34,376 nt of DNA, taken from positions 1-34,376 of the forward strand of contig WQZU01000014.1 of the NCBI GenBank assembly GCA_009780575.1, given 5' to 3'. Of this stretch, positions 1 through 7,700 are shown in pieces. How positions within the stretch are numbered: the stretch's first letter is position 1; every line of letters begins with the position of its first letter. The stretch is from Candidatus Methanomicula labiotermitis. Lineage in GTDB: Archaea > Thermoplasmatota > Thermoplasmata > Methanomassiliicoccales > Methanomethylophilaceae. Made by a program: the position numbers and the translations under genes. Below the pieces are notes generated by a model that saw only the letters and a program-made list of their open reading frames with translations, was not told the DNA's origin and did not search any database.

Positions 1-37
1 ATATCTTCAGTTCGGTTCCCGTGAATGGTGTGTTCAT
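1..37 (-). CDS. Start of a proviral tail-region gene, cut by the window edge
   Basis: Only the first 12 codons are inside the window, reading MNTPFTGTELKI. The ATG at 37 overlaps the TGA of the preceding gene (ATGA overlap), the same coupling used by most genes in this cassette, which is the main reason to accept it. By position it should be a further tail, tape-measure or baseplate gene, but 12 residues allow no functional call. Confidence 0.55.
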   Translation of the reverse strand, partial: MNTPFTGTELKI

Positions 38-447
38 GCGATCACCCCGTTCACCGCGTTCACGGCGTCATGCCGCCCCATGGGGTCGGACAGATCGTAA
101 CTTCCCATGTTTATCTTGTTCACTGCCATCGCCACGCCTATGGTGGCCGCTGCGGCCGCGGCCGCTGCGATTGCGATCCTTCCCCATCCCAGAGGGTTTG
201 TCGATGATGCCGCTGTCAATGCAGCAGCTTTTACCGTCTCTTCGGTCTTCCTTTTTGCAACGGTCGTTCTTATGATGCCGATCAGTTTCACCGCTTCCAT
301 GCCCAGCTGCATCATGGATACCGTTGTCTTTACGGCGTTCGCTGTCCTTTCATTCGAGAGGCCCATTGCATGTAGGGCGAGATTCACTCCCTTGAGGCCG
401 GCGGACATTGCTTTTCCCATGCTCTCTGCTTCGGATGTGTCCATCAT
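34..447 (-). CDS. Short hydrophobic tape-measure-like proviral protein
   Basis: This 137-aa protein begins with two Met codons and has an amphipathic Ala/Met-rich first half. Residues about 87 to 112 form an Ala-rich hydrophobic segment introduced by a TNPLGW motif. NP-(V/L)-G-W followed by an Ala/Ile/Val run is common in the membrane-active part of phage tape measure proteins, and the position just after the tail chaperone is where a tape measure gene normally starts. At 137 aa it is far shorter than usual tape measures, so it may be one piece of a split tape measure or a small membrane protein. It overlaps both neighbours by ATGA. The gene is likely real; the function is an inference from position and composition. 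Confidence 0.6.
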   Translation of the reverse strand: MMDTSEAESMGKAMSAGLKGVNLALHAMGLSNERTANAVKTTVSMMQLGMEAVKLIGIIRTTVAKRKTEETVKAAALTAASSTNPLGWGRIAIAAAAAAAATIGVAMAVNKINMGSYDLSDPMGRHDAVNAVNGVIA

Positions 448-580
448 GTACCTGCACCTGCCTTTCCCATCCTTTCTTCGGAGGCCGTCATATATCCGCA
501 GCTGCCTTTCGGTATGCTTTTCTTAAATTCGGAGACGTCCGTCATATATCCACACCCGCTTTTCGGTATGCTTTTCTCAA
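430..580 (-). repeat. Imperfect triple tandem repeat (54-bp unit) across a gene junction
   Basis: Two units, 580-527 and 526-473, share 35 of their first 40 bases at an exact 54-base spacing. A third, degenerate unit with small gaps covers about 479-430. Each unit carries the end of the chaperone-like gene (Arg-Lys-Ala-Tyr-Arg-Lys-Ala) and an ATGA or ATGATG stop/start overlap followed by a Thr/Ser/Glu-rich N-terminus. In the chaperone frame the second unit reads the same C-terminal tail again after the stop. The array therefore looks like a duplicated translational-coupling junction. Confidence 0.8.
444..545 (-). CDS. Possible 33-aa protein inside the repeated junction
   Basis: The reading frame starts with MTDVSEFKKS and ends in GKAGAGT. 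Its ATG overlaps the stop of the chaperone-like gene and its TGA overlaps the ATG of the tape-measure-like gene, so it is bounded by ATGA on both sides. Its second half contains another in-frame ATG (MTASEERMGKA) resembling the next gene's N-terminus (MMDTSEAESMGKA). It may be a small coupled protein, a coupling spacer left by the repeat, or part of a -1 frameshift extension of the chaperone-like gene, because it lies in the -1 frame. The perfect overlaps are seen; translation is not shown. Confidence 0.35.
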   Translation of the reverse strand: MTDVSEFKKSIPKGSCGYMTASEERMGKAGAGT

Positions 581-1165
581 AGCGTCGGCCTCTTCCTTCA
601 GTATCCGGTGCAGTATCTCGTACTGCTGCATCGTGATATTGTCGAGAAGATCCTTATCGATCACTTGGACCTTGAACCGGTCGGCCATCTCAAGATATTC
701 AACGTTCACCGCATCGGGAGCGTGCGACGACAGTATCGAGAACGCTTCCAGTAATACTTCCTTCTCCTCTTCGGTCAGTGATTCAATGAGCGCATCGACC
801 TCATCCATGGACGCCAGGAACGGATATTCCACCACGCCCATCATGTACATGTCTATCGACGGCTTTATTTCGGCCATTATCTCGCCCGCACGCTTTATCT
901 GTTCATCTCCGGCCTCGCCGCTTATCACCAGCGGAGCAAGTATCTTCAGCTCGTCCTCATGTTTTTTGCAATCCGGATATCTGAACTCCTTCATCGCGTC
1001 GATATTCCTTTTCATGCGGTACGTAAGGTGCTTCAGCACTATCGTTCCGGATCTTTCCGTCTGTATGACGAATCTTTTACGGTGCTGCGCCAGAATGTTC
1101 TGTATCGGAGCGGCCTTTACATGTTCCTGCACCTCCTCTCTGTCGCAGAAGGTGTAAGTCGTCAT
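542..1165 (-). CDS. Tail assembly chaperone-like protein
   Basis: A 207-aa soluble, acidic, mostly helical protein with a Lys/Arg-rich C-terminal helix (KEEADALRKAYRKAGVDI). It lies directly after the tail tube gene and before a tape-measure-like gene, the usual place of the lambda gpG/T-type tail assembly chaperone, which keeps the tape measure soluble during tail assembly. The ATG at 1165 directly follows the TGA of the tube gene. No catalytic motif is seen. Such genes often use a programmed frameshift; here the end of the gene lies in a tandem repeat with a possible -1 frame continuation. The call rests on gene order, not on a recognised domain. Confidence 0.55.
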   Translation of the reverse strand: MTTYTFCDREEVQEHVKAAPIQNILAQHRKRFVIQTERSGTIVLKHLTYRMKRNIDAMKEFRYPDCKKHEDELKILAPLVISGEAGDEQIKRAGEIMAEIKPSIDMYMMGVVEYPFLASMDEVDALIESLTEEEKEVLLEAFSILSSHAPDAVNVEYLEMADRFKVQVIDKDLLDNITMQQYEILHRILKEEADALRKAYRKAGVDI

Positions 1166-2062
1166 TCATGCCACCACTCTTGTGACGGCTATGTCCGCCG
1201 CCTTGATCTTTACCGGTTCGTCGTACGCATCATGCGACCTTGACGGCTGATCGTCGCCGGGAAGATGACAGTTCTTCATCGTGAGGATGCTGTTGTTCAG
1301 CCTCAGCGACACTTCGAACCCTTTTGTTCCGTTCCTCTTCAGCGAATCGTAAAAACTTGATACGCTCATCACTTTGAGCGCAAGCTCAATGTCAGCGATC
1401 CCTGGAACGATTCCGGAACCCGCGACCAACGCTCTGCCTCCAACGAAGCCCTCCTTGGGAGTCATATTATTGGATACGGTCAGTTCAACGGATGCCGACG
1501 GTATTACGGCCAGCCCCGGAATGGAAGACGAAGGGTAGGCCGAATATGTTAAAGGAGGGCTTGATGGAGCGGCCGGAGGCGACGATACGCCGAGTTCGGA
1601 CAATGTCGCCGTCTGTTCTGAGATGTTCTGGCAGATCGCGTCCATTGTCGCATAGACCTGCTTACCGACACCGTCGGCGTACAGCTTTAACGAATCTGCC
1701 TTACATCCCCTTGCGATGAAGAACTGATCGGAAGCGATCTTTGAAATGGCGGAGAAGGACGGAAGATCATCGGCGGAACCGCCGTGTGATCCCAATGCGA
1801 GTCTCAGGAGCTGATCCCATGCGTACCCGCCGGCATCACGGAAAACGGACAGTTCCGCGGTGAACTTACAGTCCCTTGCCGTGAACAGAACGTCCGAATA
1901 TATCCTTCCGTCCGACAGGACGGTCTCGGCCCCCGGGTCATCCGTTGTGTCCAGTGTACGCATATTACCGATGAACCTCCACCCGCCGTTCGGCGTTACT
2001 CCGTAGTCCCTTTCTTCCGCATAGATCAGTGATCCCAAACTTCCTGCTGTCTTGATTGCCAT
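1166..2062 (-). CDS. Tail tube (major tail) protein
   Basis: About 298 aa from the ATG at 2062, with GAGGTG seven bases upstream; a GTG at 2071 would add three residues but overlaps the preceding stop. The protein is beta-rich. It opens with a segment (SLIYAEERDYGVTP) of the type seen near the N-terminus of many major tail proteins and has a Pro/Ser-rich linker near residues 160-180. The second half is again beta-rich. It would polymerise into the tail tube through which DNA passes. Its place between the tail terminator and the chaperone-like gene supports the call. Family assignment is from order and fold character. Confidence 0.7.
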   Translation of the reverse strand: MAIKTAGSLGSLIYAEERDYGVTPNGGWRFIGNMRTLDTTDDPGAETVLSDGRIYSDVLFTARDCKFTAELSVFRDAGGYAWDQLLRLALGSHGGSADDLPSFSAISKIASDQFFIARGCKADSLKLYADGVGKQVYATMDAICQNISEQTATLSELGVSSPPAAPSSPPLTYSAYPSSSIPGLAVIPSASVELTVSNNMTPKEGFVGGRALVAGSGIVPGIADIELALKVMSVSSFYDSLKRNGTKGFEVSLRLNNSILTMKNCHLPGDDQPSRSHDAYDEPVKIKAADIAVTRVVA

Positions 2063-2063
2063 A

Positions 2064-2477
2064 TCATCCACCTCTGTATCTCATAACGTTAACGTCAAAC
2101 TCCATGACCGTACGGCCATGCTCATCGAACCCTGCGTGAGACGGCGATGAAACTGCACGTATCGACAGGTAAAGCGTATCATTTACGGTCTCATCCAAAA
2201 CAAGGAGAAGAGCGCGGTAGACGGTGTACGCTTTGTCCGCCGTCCTTTCCTCTCCTTCGCGTCCGTAAGCGCCTGCGACGGCTATCTTCACGGAATGATA
2301 ATCCACTTCTTCGGTAACTTCAGGCTCACCGGAGGACTGAGGGTTCCCTATGATGACGCTCAGCGGCCGGTTCTCGAATGCTCCCTGATCGGCGGGAGTG
2401 AAAAGGTCCGCCATTCTCTTTCCCGCACCTTTCGATTCCAATAATGCGGCGATATCCGCCATTATGTTGTTGCTCAT
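2064..2477 (-). CDS. Tail terminator / head-tail joining protein
   Basis: A 137-aa protein starting MSNNIMADIAALLESK. The pattern is an N-terminal helix followed by a beta-rich core, with a late YTVYRALLLVLDE helix and a final VMEFDVNVMRYRGG strand, which is typical of tail terminator (minor capsid, completion) proteins that cap the tail tube and join it to the head. The reading frame is open further upstream, but the ATG at 2477 overlaps the TGA of the preceding 70-aa gene (ATGA) and gives the usual family length. It lies between the connector and tail tube genes, as expected. Confidence 0.65.
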   Translation of the reverse strand: MSNNIMADIAALLESKGAGKRMADLFTPADQGAFENRPLSVIIGNPQSSGEPEVTEEVDYHSVKIAVAGAYGREGEERTADKAYTVYRALLLVLDETVNDTLYLSIRAVSSPSHAGFDEHGRTVMEFDVNVMRYRGG

Positions 2478-2686
2478 TGTCCGTCCCCCGCTGCATTGTC
2501 CGCGGCGCCGAAGTATTCGGCATATCCGTCTCCGGCCTCTCTCACGGGATTCCGTGAGAACATGTTCCGAATGAGATATATTTCGCGCAGAACCCCTTTC
2601 CCTGTTCTGTTGAGGCCTCCGCTTATCCATTCGGAACAGGACATCGATTTTTTCGGATCTGTGTGTTTGACGGTTTCGCGGATCAT
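2474..2686 (-). CDS. Small proviral protein of the head-tail joining block
   Basis: A 70-aa basic N-terminal half (MIRETVKHTDPKK) and an acidic, Gly/Ala-rich C-terminus. I do not recognise the family. Both ends overlap their neighbours by ATGA (connector stop at 2683-2685; terminator start at 2477), which strongly suggests a translated, coupled gene. By position it could be a head-closure or stopper protein, but it is shorter than most of those, so this is only a positional guess. Confidence 0.6.
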   Translation of the reverse strand: MIRETVKHTDPKKSMSCSEWISGGLNRTGKGVLREIYLIRNMFSRNPVREAGDGYAEYFGAADNAAGDGQ

Positions 2687-3219
2687 ATGTTCTCATTCCA
2701 GTATTTCTGAAGATCATTGCGGAGCCGTCCGATGACGTCGTCCGTTGATCTTTCGAAGTGTGCTTTGCATATCGCCAATACGGTTGTCTTCAGTATCTCG
2801 GGAACAATATCGTAGCCGGCATCGTACATAACTGCGATCTCTGACGTCGGTTTCGATATGTTCACTGATACGGCGGCCCCGTCCCCCGGTCTTACGGAAT
2901 AGTCGCTTGTTGCCGCCGGAGATCCGTCGGGGCCCGTGCATTCCACCGAGATTACATTTATCAGAGGTTTTCTGAGCTCGACCGTGACGCGCTGTCCTTC
3001 AGCCAAAGCTGAATGGAAGAACTCGCGCGTCACGAATGTCCTTCTCGGTATCGCTCTTCCGAGTCTGTCCTCGAGTCTCTCGCGTGACGCCTTCACGATG
3101 TCAAGCATGAAAAGATCGTCCTCGTTCTGGGCCGAGGCGTAACCTATGTACTTCTTGGCCGCCTCGATGTCTACAGGCTCTACAATGGCGTTCTTGTTAA
3201 TTTCTTCGGTTATCGTCAT
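2683..3219 (-). CDS. Head-tail connector protein, gp6 / phiE125 gp8-like
   Basis: A 178-aa protein with an N-terminal helical part (VDIEAAKKYIGY, then DDLFMLDIVKASRERLEDRLGRAIPRRTF) and a beta-rich C-terminal half (SAEGQRVTVELRKPLINV-type strands, YDAGYDIVPEILKTTVLAICKAHFE helix). This matches the gp6-like connectors that sit under the portal ring and receive the tail. It is the first gene of the head-tail joining and tail block, with its own copy of the shared proviral promoter motif about 38 bases upstream. No capsid gene lies between it and the portal, which is unusual. Confidence 0.8.
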   Translation of the reverse strand: MTITEEINKNAIVEPVDIEAAKKYIGYASAQNEDDLFMLDIVKASRERLEDRLGRAIPRRTFVTREFFHSALAEGQRVTVELRKPLINVISVECTGPDGSPAATSDYSVRPGDGAAVSVNISKPTSEIAVMYDAGYDIVPEILKTTVLAICKAHFERSTDDVIGRLRNDLQKYWNENI

Positions 3220-3254
3220 ACGGTCAGCCGCATGACATCATTCGCATGTCCATA

Positions 3255-3275
3255 TTTGTAAAATCGGTTATCATT
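3255..3275 (-). promoter_or_regulatory. Proviral promoter motif copy 1 (upstream of connector gene)
   Basis: On + the core reads TGTAAAATCGGTTATCATT at 3257-3275; on the coding strand this gives GATAACCGA followed by a TATA-like TTTTACAAATA. The connector ATG is 38 bases downstream, so a start about 25 bases past the box would leave a leader of roughly ten bases. It is one of four near-identical copies. Confidence 0.75.
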
Positions 3276-3427
3276 CATCCCGCTGATCAGACGGCGGCGC
3301 ATCCGATCGGCAGCGCTCAAGAGAAAGCTGAAGAAACGCGATCATCCGGCAAGGCCGGCAACGGGGAAACAGGACAGACGGAACCCGTTCTGCGATACGA
3401 ACGAATCTTTCAGAGGGTGAAAAATGA

Positions 3428-3919
3428 TTAAGAGGTTTTCATCTTACGTTTGTGCAGCATCTCGCCTACCGAATGTATCAGCACCCGATCGATCGCGATG
3501 GTGACCGTTGCCGATATCCCGACTATGAGCGGGAACGCCGCCCACGCGTATGCGATGCTGCCGTTTGCGAAGGCGTCCAATATTTCAAAGGCGAAGACGT
3601 AGGAGGCCATTGCTCCGACGACCAGTGACGTCACCAGCGATCCGATGATGTATATGTTGTTCAGCGGAGCATATCTGCTTACGTAGATTATCGCAAGCAT
3701 CATTGCCCCGGACGCGACTCCGAGTATCCGGTATTCAACGGGAACGGCGTCGAATAGTCCGATCTCCTGGAAGAACGGCTGGAATATCTGATCGTGGCTT
3801 ATCACAACCGTCGTCTGATGCGCCGCCATCGCTCCGATGAGCGGGCCGAGCAGCATACCCAGTATATATGCGATCTTGAAGTATCGGCAACAATCCCTGT
3901 CCGGCGGTTTCGTCCTCAT
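3428..3919 (-). CDS. Proviral integral membrane protein (four predicted helices)
   Basis: A 163-aa protein with hydrophobic segments at about 15-34, 65-82, 88-112 and 122-147, a charged N-terminus with two Cys (PPDRDCCRYFK) and a basic C-terminus (HKRKMKTS). The family is not recognised. Its ATG overlaps the stop of the preceding three-helix membrane protein, so the two are translated together and may form a complex. In a virus such a pair could be holin-like, involved in release or in blocking superinfection; no motif decides. It lies between the tail fibre and the connector genes. Confidence 0.7.
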   Translation of the reverse strand: MRTKPPDRDCCRYFKIAYILGMLLGPLIGAMAAHQTTVVISHDQIFQPFFQEIGLFDAVPVEYRILGVASGAMMLAIIYVSRYAPLNNIYIIGSLVTSLVVGAMASYVFAFEILDAFANGSIAYAWAAFPLIVGISATVTIAIDRVLIHSVGEMLHKRKMKTS

Positions 3920-4434
3920 GACCTGCCTCTTGGTTTCATTACGTTGATCAGTTCATCCTTCCTTTTCGCAACGTTCGAATCGTTCAGTGCCTCAAGTCCC
4001 TTGAGTTTGATCTTCGTGAGAAACATACCGACGTAGTTCTCAAGGACGTGATCCCAAAGGATCACAATTAATACGCCTCCGAATATCGCCGCTGTGTACA
4101 TACCGGCCATCCCGACGTTCTCAAGGAACAGCGGCGCAAGCCAATGCTCCGTGACCGCAAGGGTCAGCAACGAACCGATGACGAGGACGGCAGCGTTCTG
4201 CAGCCATACGGCGTTGGACATGCCCTTTTTAAGCCTTATGTGATCCTTCCCGTGTATGAGACACCACTCCGCATACGCCTCCGTTCCTCCGATCTCCGCT
4301 TCTGTCTTCTCTCTTTCAGCCTTCTTCAGTGCATCCGTGTAAGCATTGCTCCACGAGGAGTGAAGAAAAAGGAATCCCGTTGTTCCTGCGAGCAGAACGA
4401 TGATCGCCTGTTCCAATATTGCGAACTCTGACAT
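3916..4434 (-). CDS. Proviral integral membrane protein (three predicted helices)
   Basis: A 172-aa protein: hydrophobic segment near residues 8-24, a charged cytoplasm-like stretch with a Lys/Glu-rich helix (DALKKAEREKTEAEIGG), two more membrane segments at about 78-97 and 107-130, and a basic C-terminus. Not a recognised family. The promoter motif lies 55 bases upstream and a stable hairpin occupies the leader. It is followed at once by a second membrane gene (ATGA overlap). The coiled charged region may face the cytoplasm and bind a partner; that is inference. Confidence 0.7.
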   Translation of the reverse strand: MSEFAILEQAIIVLLAGTTGFLFLHSSWSNAYTDALKKAEREKTEAEIGGTEAYAEWCLIHGKDHIRLKKGMSNAVWLQNAAVLVIGSLLTLAVTEHWLAPLFLENVGMAGMYTAAIFGGVLIVILWDHVLENYVGMFLTKIKLKGLEALNDSNVAKRKDELINVMKPRGRS

Positions 4435-4446
4435 GTTTTAACTTTC

Positions 4447-4464
4447 CCGGGCAATTATGCCCGG
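4447..4464 (-). other. Hairpin in the leader of the membrane gene pair
   Basis: Bases 4447-4452 (ccgggc) pair with 4459-4464 (gcccgg) around a six-base AT loop. It lies between the promoter motif and the ATG at 4434, only 12 bases before the start codon, and may affect translation initiation or protect the 5' end. Confidence 0.5.
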
Positions 4465-4486
4465 AATCCTATTGAAGATGCGGGTT

Positions 4487-4507
4487 TATGTAAAATCGGT
4501 TATCGTT
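4487..4507 (-). promoter_or_regulatory. Proviral promoter motif copy 2 (upstream of membrane gene pair)
   Basis: The core on + is TGTAAAATCGGTTATCGTT at 4489-4507, differing by one base from the other copies. The TATA-like TTTTACATAAA on the minus strand is 55 bases before the ATG, so the transcript would carry a leader of about 28 bases containing the hairpin at 4447-4464. Confidence 0.75.
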
Positions 4508-4584
4508 TTATCGTTCAGGATTGCGCCGATGAGAGATCATCGTGTGCCTCCGGATCTTCGATCCCGTCCCGCTCTGAGCGTTCC

Positions 4585-4690
4585 GAGAGAGAAGGAGGTA
4601 GAGAGAGAGAGAGGTGAAGAGGGTATGAGAGGATGATCGTTCATCATCCGCTCCGTCGGATTTGCCGGAAGATCGCGGTCTTTCGACCGC
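4585..4690 (-). terminator. Likely 3' end of the tail fibre transcript: two hairpins then a pyrimidine tract
   Basis: Read on the minus strand after the tail fibre stop (4711), there is a six-pair hairpin with a GAAA tetraloop (4690-4685 with 4680-4675), a seven-pair hairpin (4649-4643 with 4637-4631), then a pyrimidine-rich tract (4632-4585, CT repeats on the minus strand). Pyrimidine or U-rich runs end archaeal transcription, but this one is mostly CT, not pure T, so the terminator role is tentative. The structures themselves are directly visible. Confidence 0.4.
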
Positions 4691-4710
4691 TCACTTCCGC
4701 GTTTTTTCGT

Positions 4711-7700
4711 TCAGGCCCTCCATCTCCCGACTGCATGGAACGACAAATCGTCCCCTCTGTCTCCCGGATTGAAACCATACGCCAACCCTTCGAACTGTCC
4801 CGTTCCCTTCAATACTCCTGTGCCTATTATGGCGGCACCTTCGCCCGACGCCGTCACGTTCAGTGTATAATCCAGATTAATGAACGTGAATCCTGTCGGA
4901 AGAACTATTCTGAACCGAGGTTGTCTGCCCTGATCTATCGTCCATCTGACATTTCCCCATACTATCATTTTTCCGTCGGCATATCTTTCGATGGTAACCG
5001 TCTTCGTAAAATTCGTGCCTAATTGGTTACCCAAATGATTGCGTATGATCGAGGCCCCTGTTGTCGGACCTTCTCTGAAAACCGCCTCGATTCCCACGAG
5101 ACCGGCATTCCCCTGAGCGCCCACATGTACCGGTATCCCGATTGTTATCATATTCCATGATGATGAACTGGATAGTTCAAAGATTCGGCTCTCGCCGGCA
5201 GGGATAGTTAATGGATTCGATGCGGATATGGCCGCACCGTTGATCCATATGGCGAATGATGTGTTGCCGACAACAAATCTTGTTGCTTCTGTTCTGTTGA
5301 TAGCGGTAGTGAACCTGACACGGATTCGTGTGCCTGCCGTTGTCGTTATTCCGATTATTCCGGTTGCCATCGATGCAGCGTTTTGTGATACCGTTCCTTC
5401 TGCGACGTGTGAAACCACTGATCCGGAATCCACGTACTGTTTACTAACCGCATCCGTGTTGTTCGCGGGCGCAGGCGGCACGGTTATCTGTCCGTTCGCT
5501 ATCCTTTCGACTATTGTGCCGGCCGTTGCTGCCGTTGCGATATCCTGCATCTCCTGATTATTGGATGCGTTTACGATATACGTTCGCTTCCGATTTCCCG
5601 ACGTGACGCGATCCAGCTTCGTGTCCGCTACAGCGCTAGGTTCTCCCTCTATGTTTGTCCACAGAGGCAGACTGCTTACCATGTTCCATACTGTACCTAC
5701 GCGCTCGAATACCCTGCTTTCTCCGGCAGGTATTACCAGCGGATTCGTTGCGGATATTGCCGCACCGTTGATCTGTATCGTTGACGATGCTCCGTTGACC
5801 GTGAGCGTTGTTCCTGCCGTTCGGTTTACGGCGGCCGTGAATCTTACTCTGATGCGTGCACCCGCTGCAACTGTTATCCCGGCTATGCCGGTCGCAAGCG
5901 GCGTGGCGGTCGACGAGGAAGTTCCCTCGGCTGCATACAGAACTGCTCTGTTCTCCCCCAGTATGACATCGCCCTGTGCATTGGTCCAGAGCGGTTGGAT
6001 GCGTTCCGTCATGTTCCATGTTCCAATGACTCCGCCGACACGCTCGAACACCCTGCTTTCTCCGGCAGGTATGACCAGCGGATTCGTTGCGGATATCGGT
6101 TCATTGTTGATGTGCACAAACGAGCCGCTTTCGTTGACGCCCATGGTAATCGGCGTTGATCTGGAAATTCCGTTGGGGAAACGGACCCTTATGAGCGAGC
6201 CGTGCGTCTGAACAAACGACGTTATCCCGGATACAATATATGGAGCGTTTGCCGCTGATGTTGCCGTTCCTTCTGCGGCGAACATCCTGAGCCCGGCGAG
6301 TCTTGACGCATCGTCGTTTCTGAAGTTGTTATTGGACAGTCCTGCGGTCACGCCGTTGCCGAGTCTTATGAAATCTGTTCCTTCTCCTGCTATAAGATGC
6401 CCCTGTGAATTCATTCCCATCGGGAGCGGTCTTTCCGTCATGTTCCATGCTCCGGTCGCACCGTTGCGCTCGAACACACGGGCTCCGCCCGCCGGTATCG
6501 TGAGAGGATTCGATGCGGATATGTTCGCGCCGTTGATCTGTATCGCTGAGGATGCTCCGTTGACTGTAAGCGTTGTCGCCGCCGTACGGCTGACGCCGTT
6601 ATGGAATGTTACCCTTATGCGCACTCCCGCGGCGATGGTTATTCCGGTTATGCCGGTTGCCAGTGTTGCAGCCGTCTGAGCCGACGTGGATGTTCCTTCG
6701 GCAGCGAAGAGTCTGATGTCATTGATCCTGTTCCTCATATCAGGCGATACGTGAACGTTCGTATTGAGCGCATGATTCGTAATGGACGCATTCACCTGAT
6801 CCATGCCGTTGACGCTGCCTGTGCCATTGGGTTCGGCGAACACCTGCCCGAACGCCGTGCTCCCTCGGATCGACCCGGCGCGGGCGTTCGTGAATGGTGC
6901 GAGACCCGCAGCCGTAACCTGTTGCCTCCATTGAGGATTGGATGTTCCGAGATCTTCGAAACGGTAGGCGAAAGAACCGTCGGAATTCTCCAGCCGAACG
7001 CCGATGTTCGGCTCGGAATTGCTTTTCAGCGAAGTCCATATTGCCATAACGCTTGATGTGGGCATATTATCCCTCAGTCTGTTGGACGGATCCCACACAA
7101 CGAATCTCATGTTCCGAAGGCATGCGATGTCCTCGGAGTTCTGCGCGACCGCGTTGAACAGCGAAGGATTTGCAACACCTGCCTCATTCGAGTTTACGAC
7201 CGGTAATGGTATTACGCCGCTCGTTCCTCCGTTGGTCCGTGTATCTATATGAACGGTTGAATCATCCGATCTTGCTTTGATCTCAGATACGGCAGCGTTC
7301 AGCAGGGCACTCAGATCTCTCACATCCGATATCGTATGCGTGTGAATCGACGGTCTGAATGATTGCGGTTTATCGATCACGTTGTCCCATCCCATGTCGA
7401 TGTTCACGGTCTTGTCGATCACCGGTAGATCCGTTCCGTTGACCCGTATGTTCTCTATGCGGTTGATGATCGCGCCTACATCATAGGCTGCCAATTCAAG
7501 CAGTTCACGCAGTTGCGAGAACTCGAATATCTCCGCGGACCCGTCGGAATATGAGAACTCCATCGCGGTCTGAGCGTCATCATACCATCTCACATCCAGG
7601 ATCGCCTTCTTCCACAGTATGTCCAGCCATCTCAGTTCTTCCGGCGTGAATGTCGTTCCCGAGCCGGCGAACGAATGAACGACGCGGAGCTTCACCCAGT

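Noticed and set aside
560-580. Possible -1 frameshift slippery site near the end of the chaperone-like gene
   Set aside because: A-rich runs occur (CGAAAAG), but none is a clear X-XXY-YYZ heptamer in the right frame, so I do not call a programmed frameshift.
430-580. CRISPR-like repeat array
   Set aside because: The repeats are tandem with coding content and no spacers; no CRISPR array is seen anywhere in the window.
3246-3431. 61-codon plus-strand frame over a promoter motif copy
   Set aside because: It lies in a regulatory gap against the direction of the cassette, has no ribosome binding site and odd composition.
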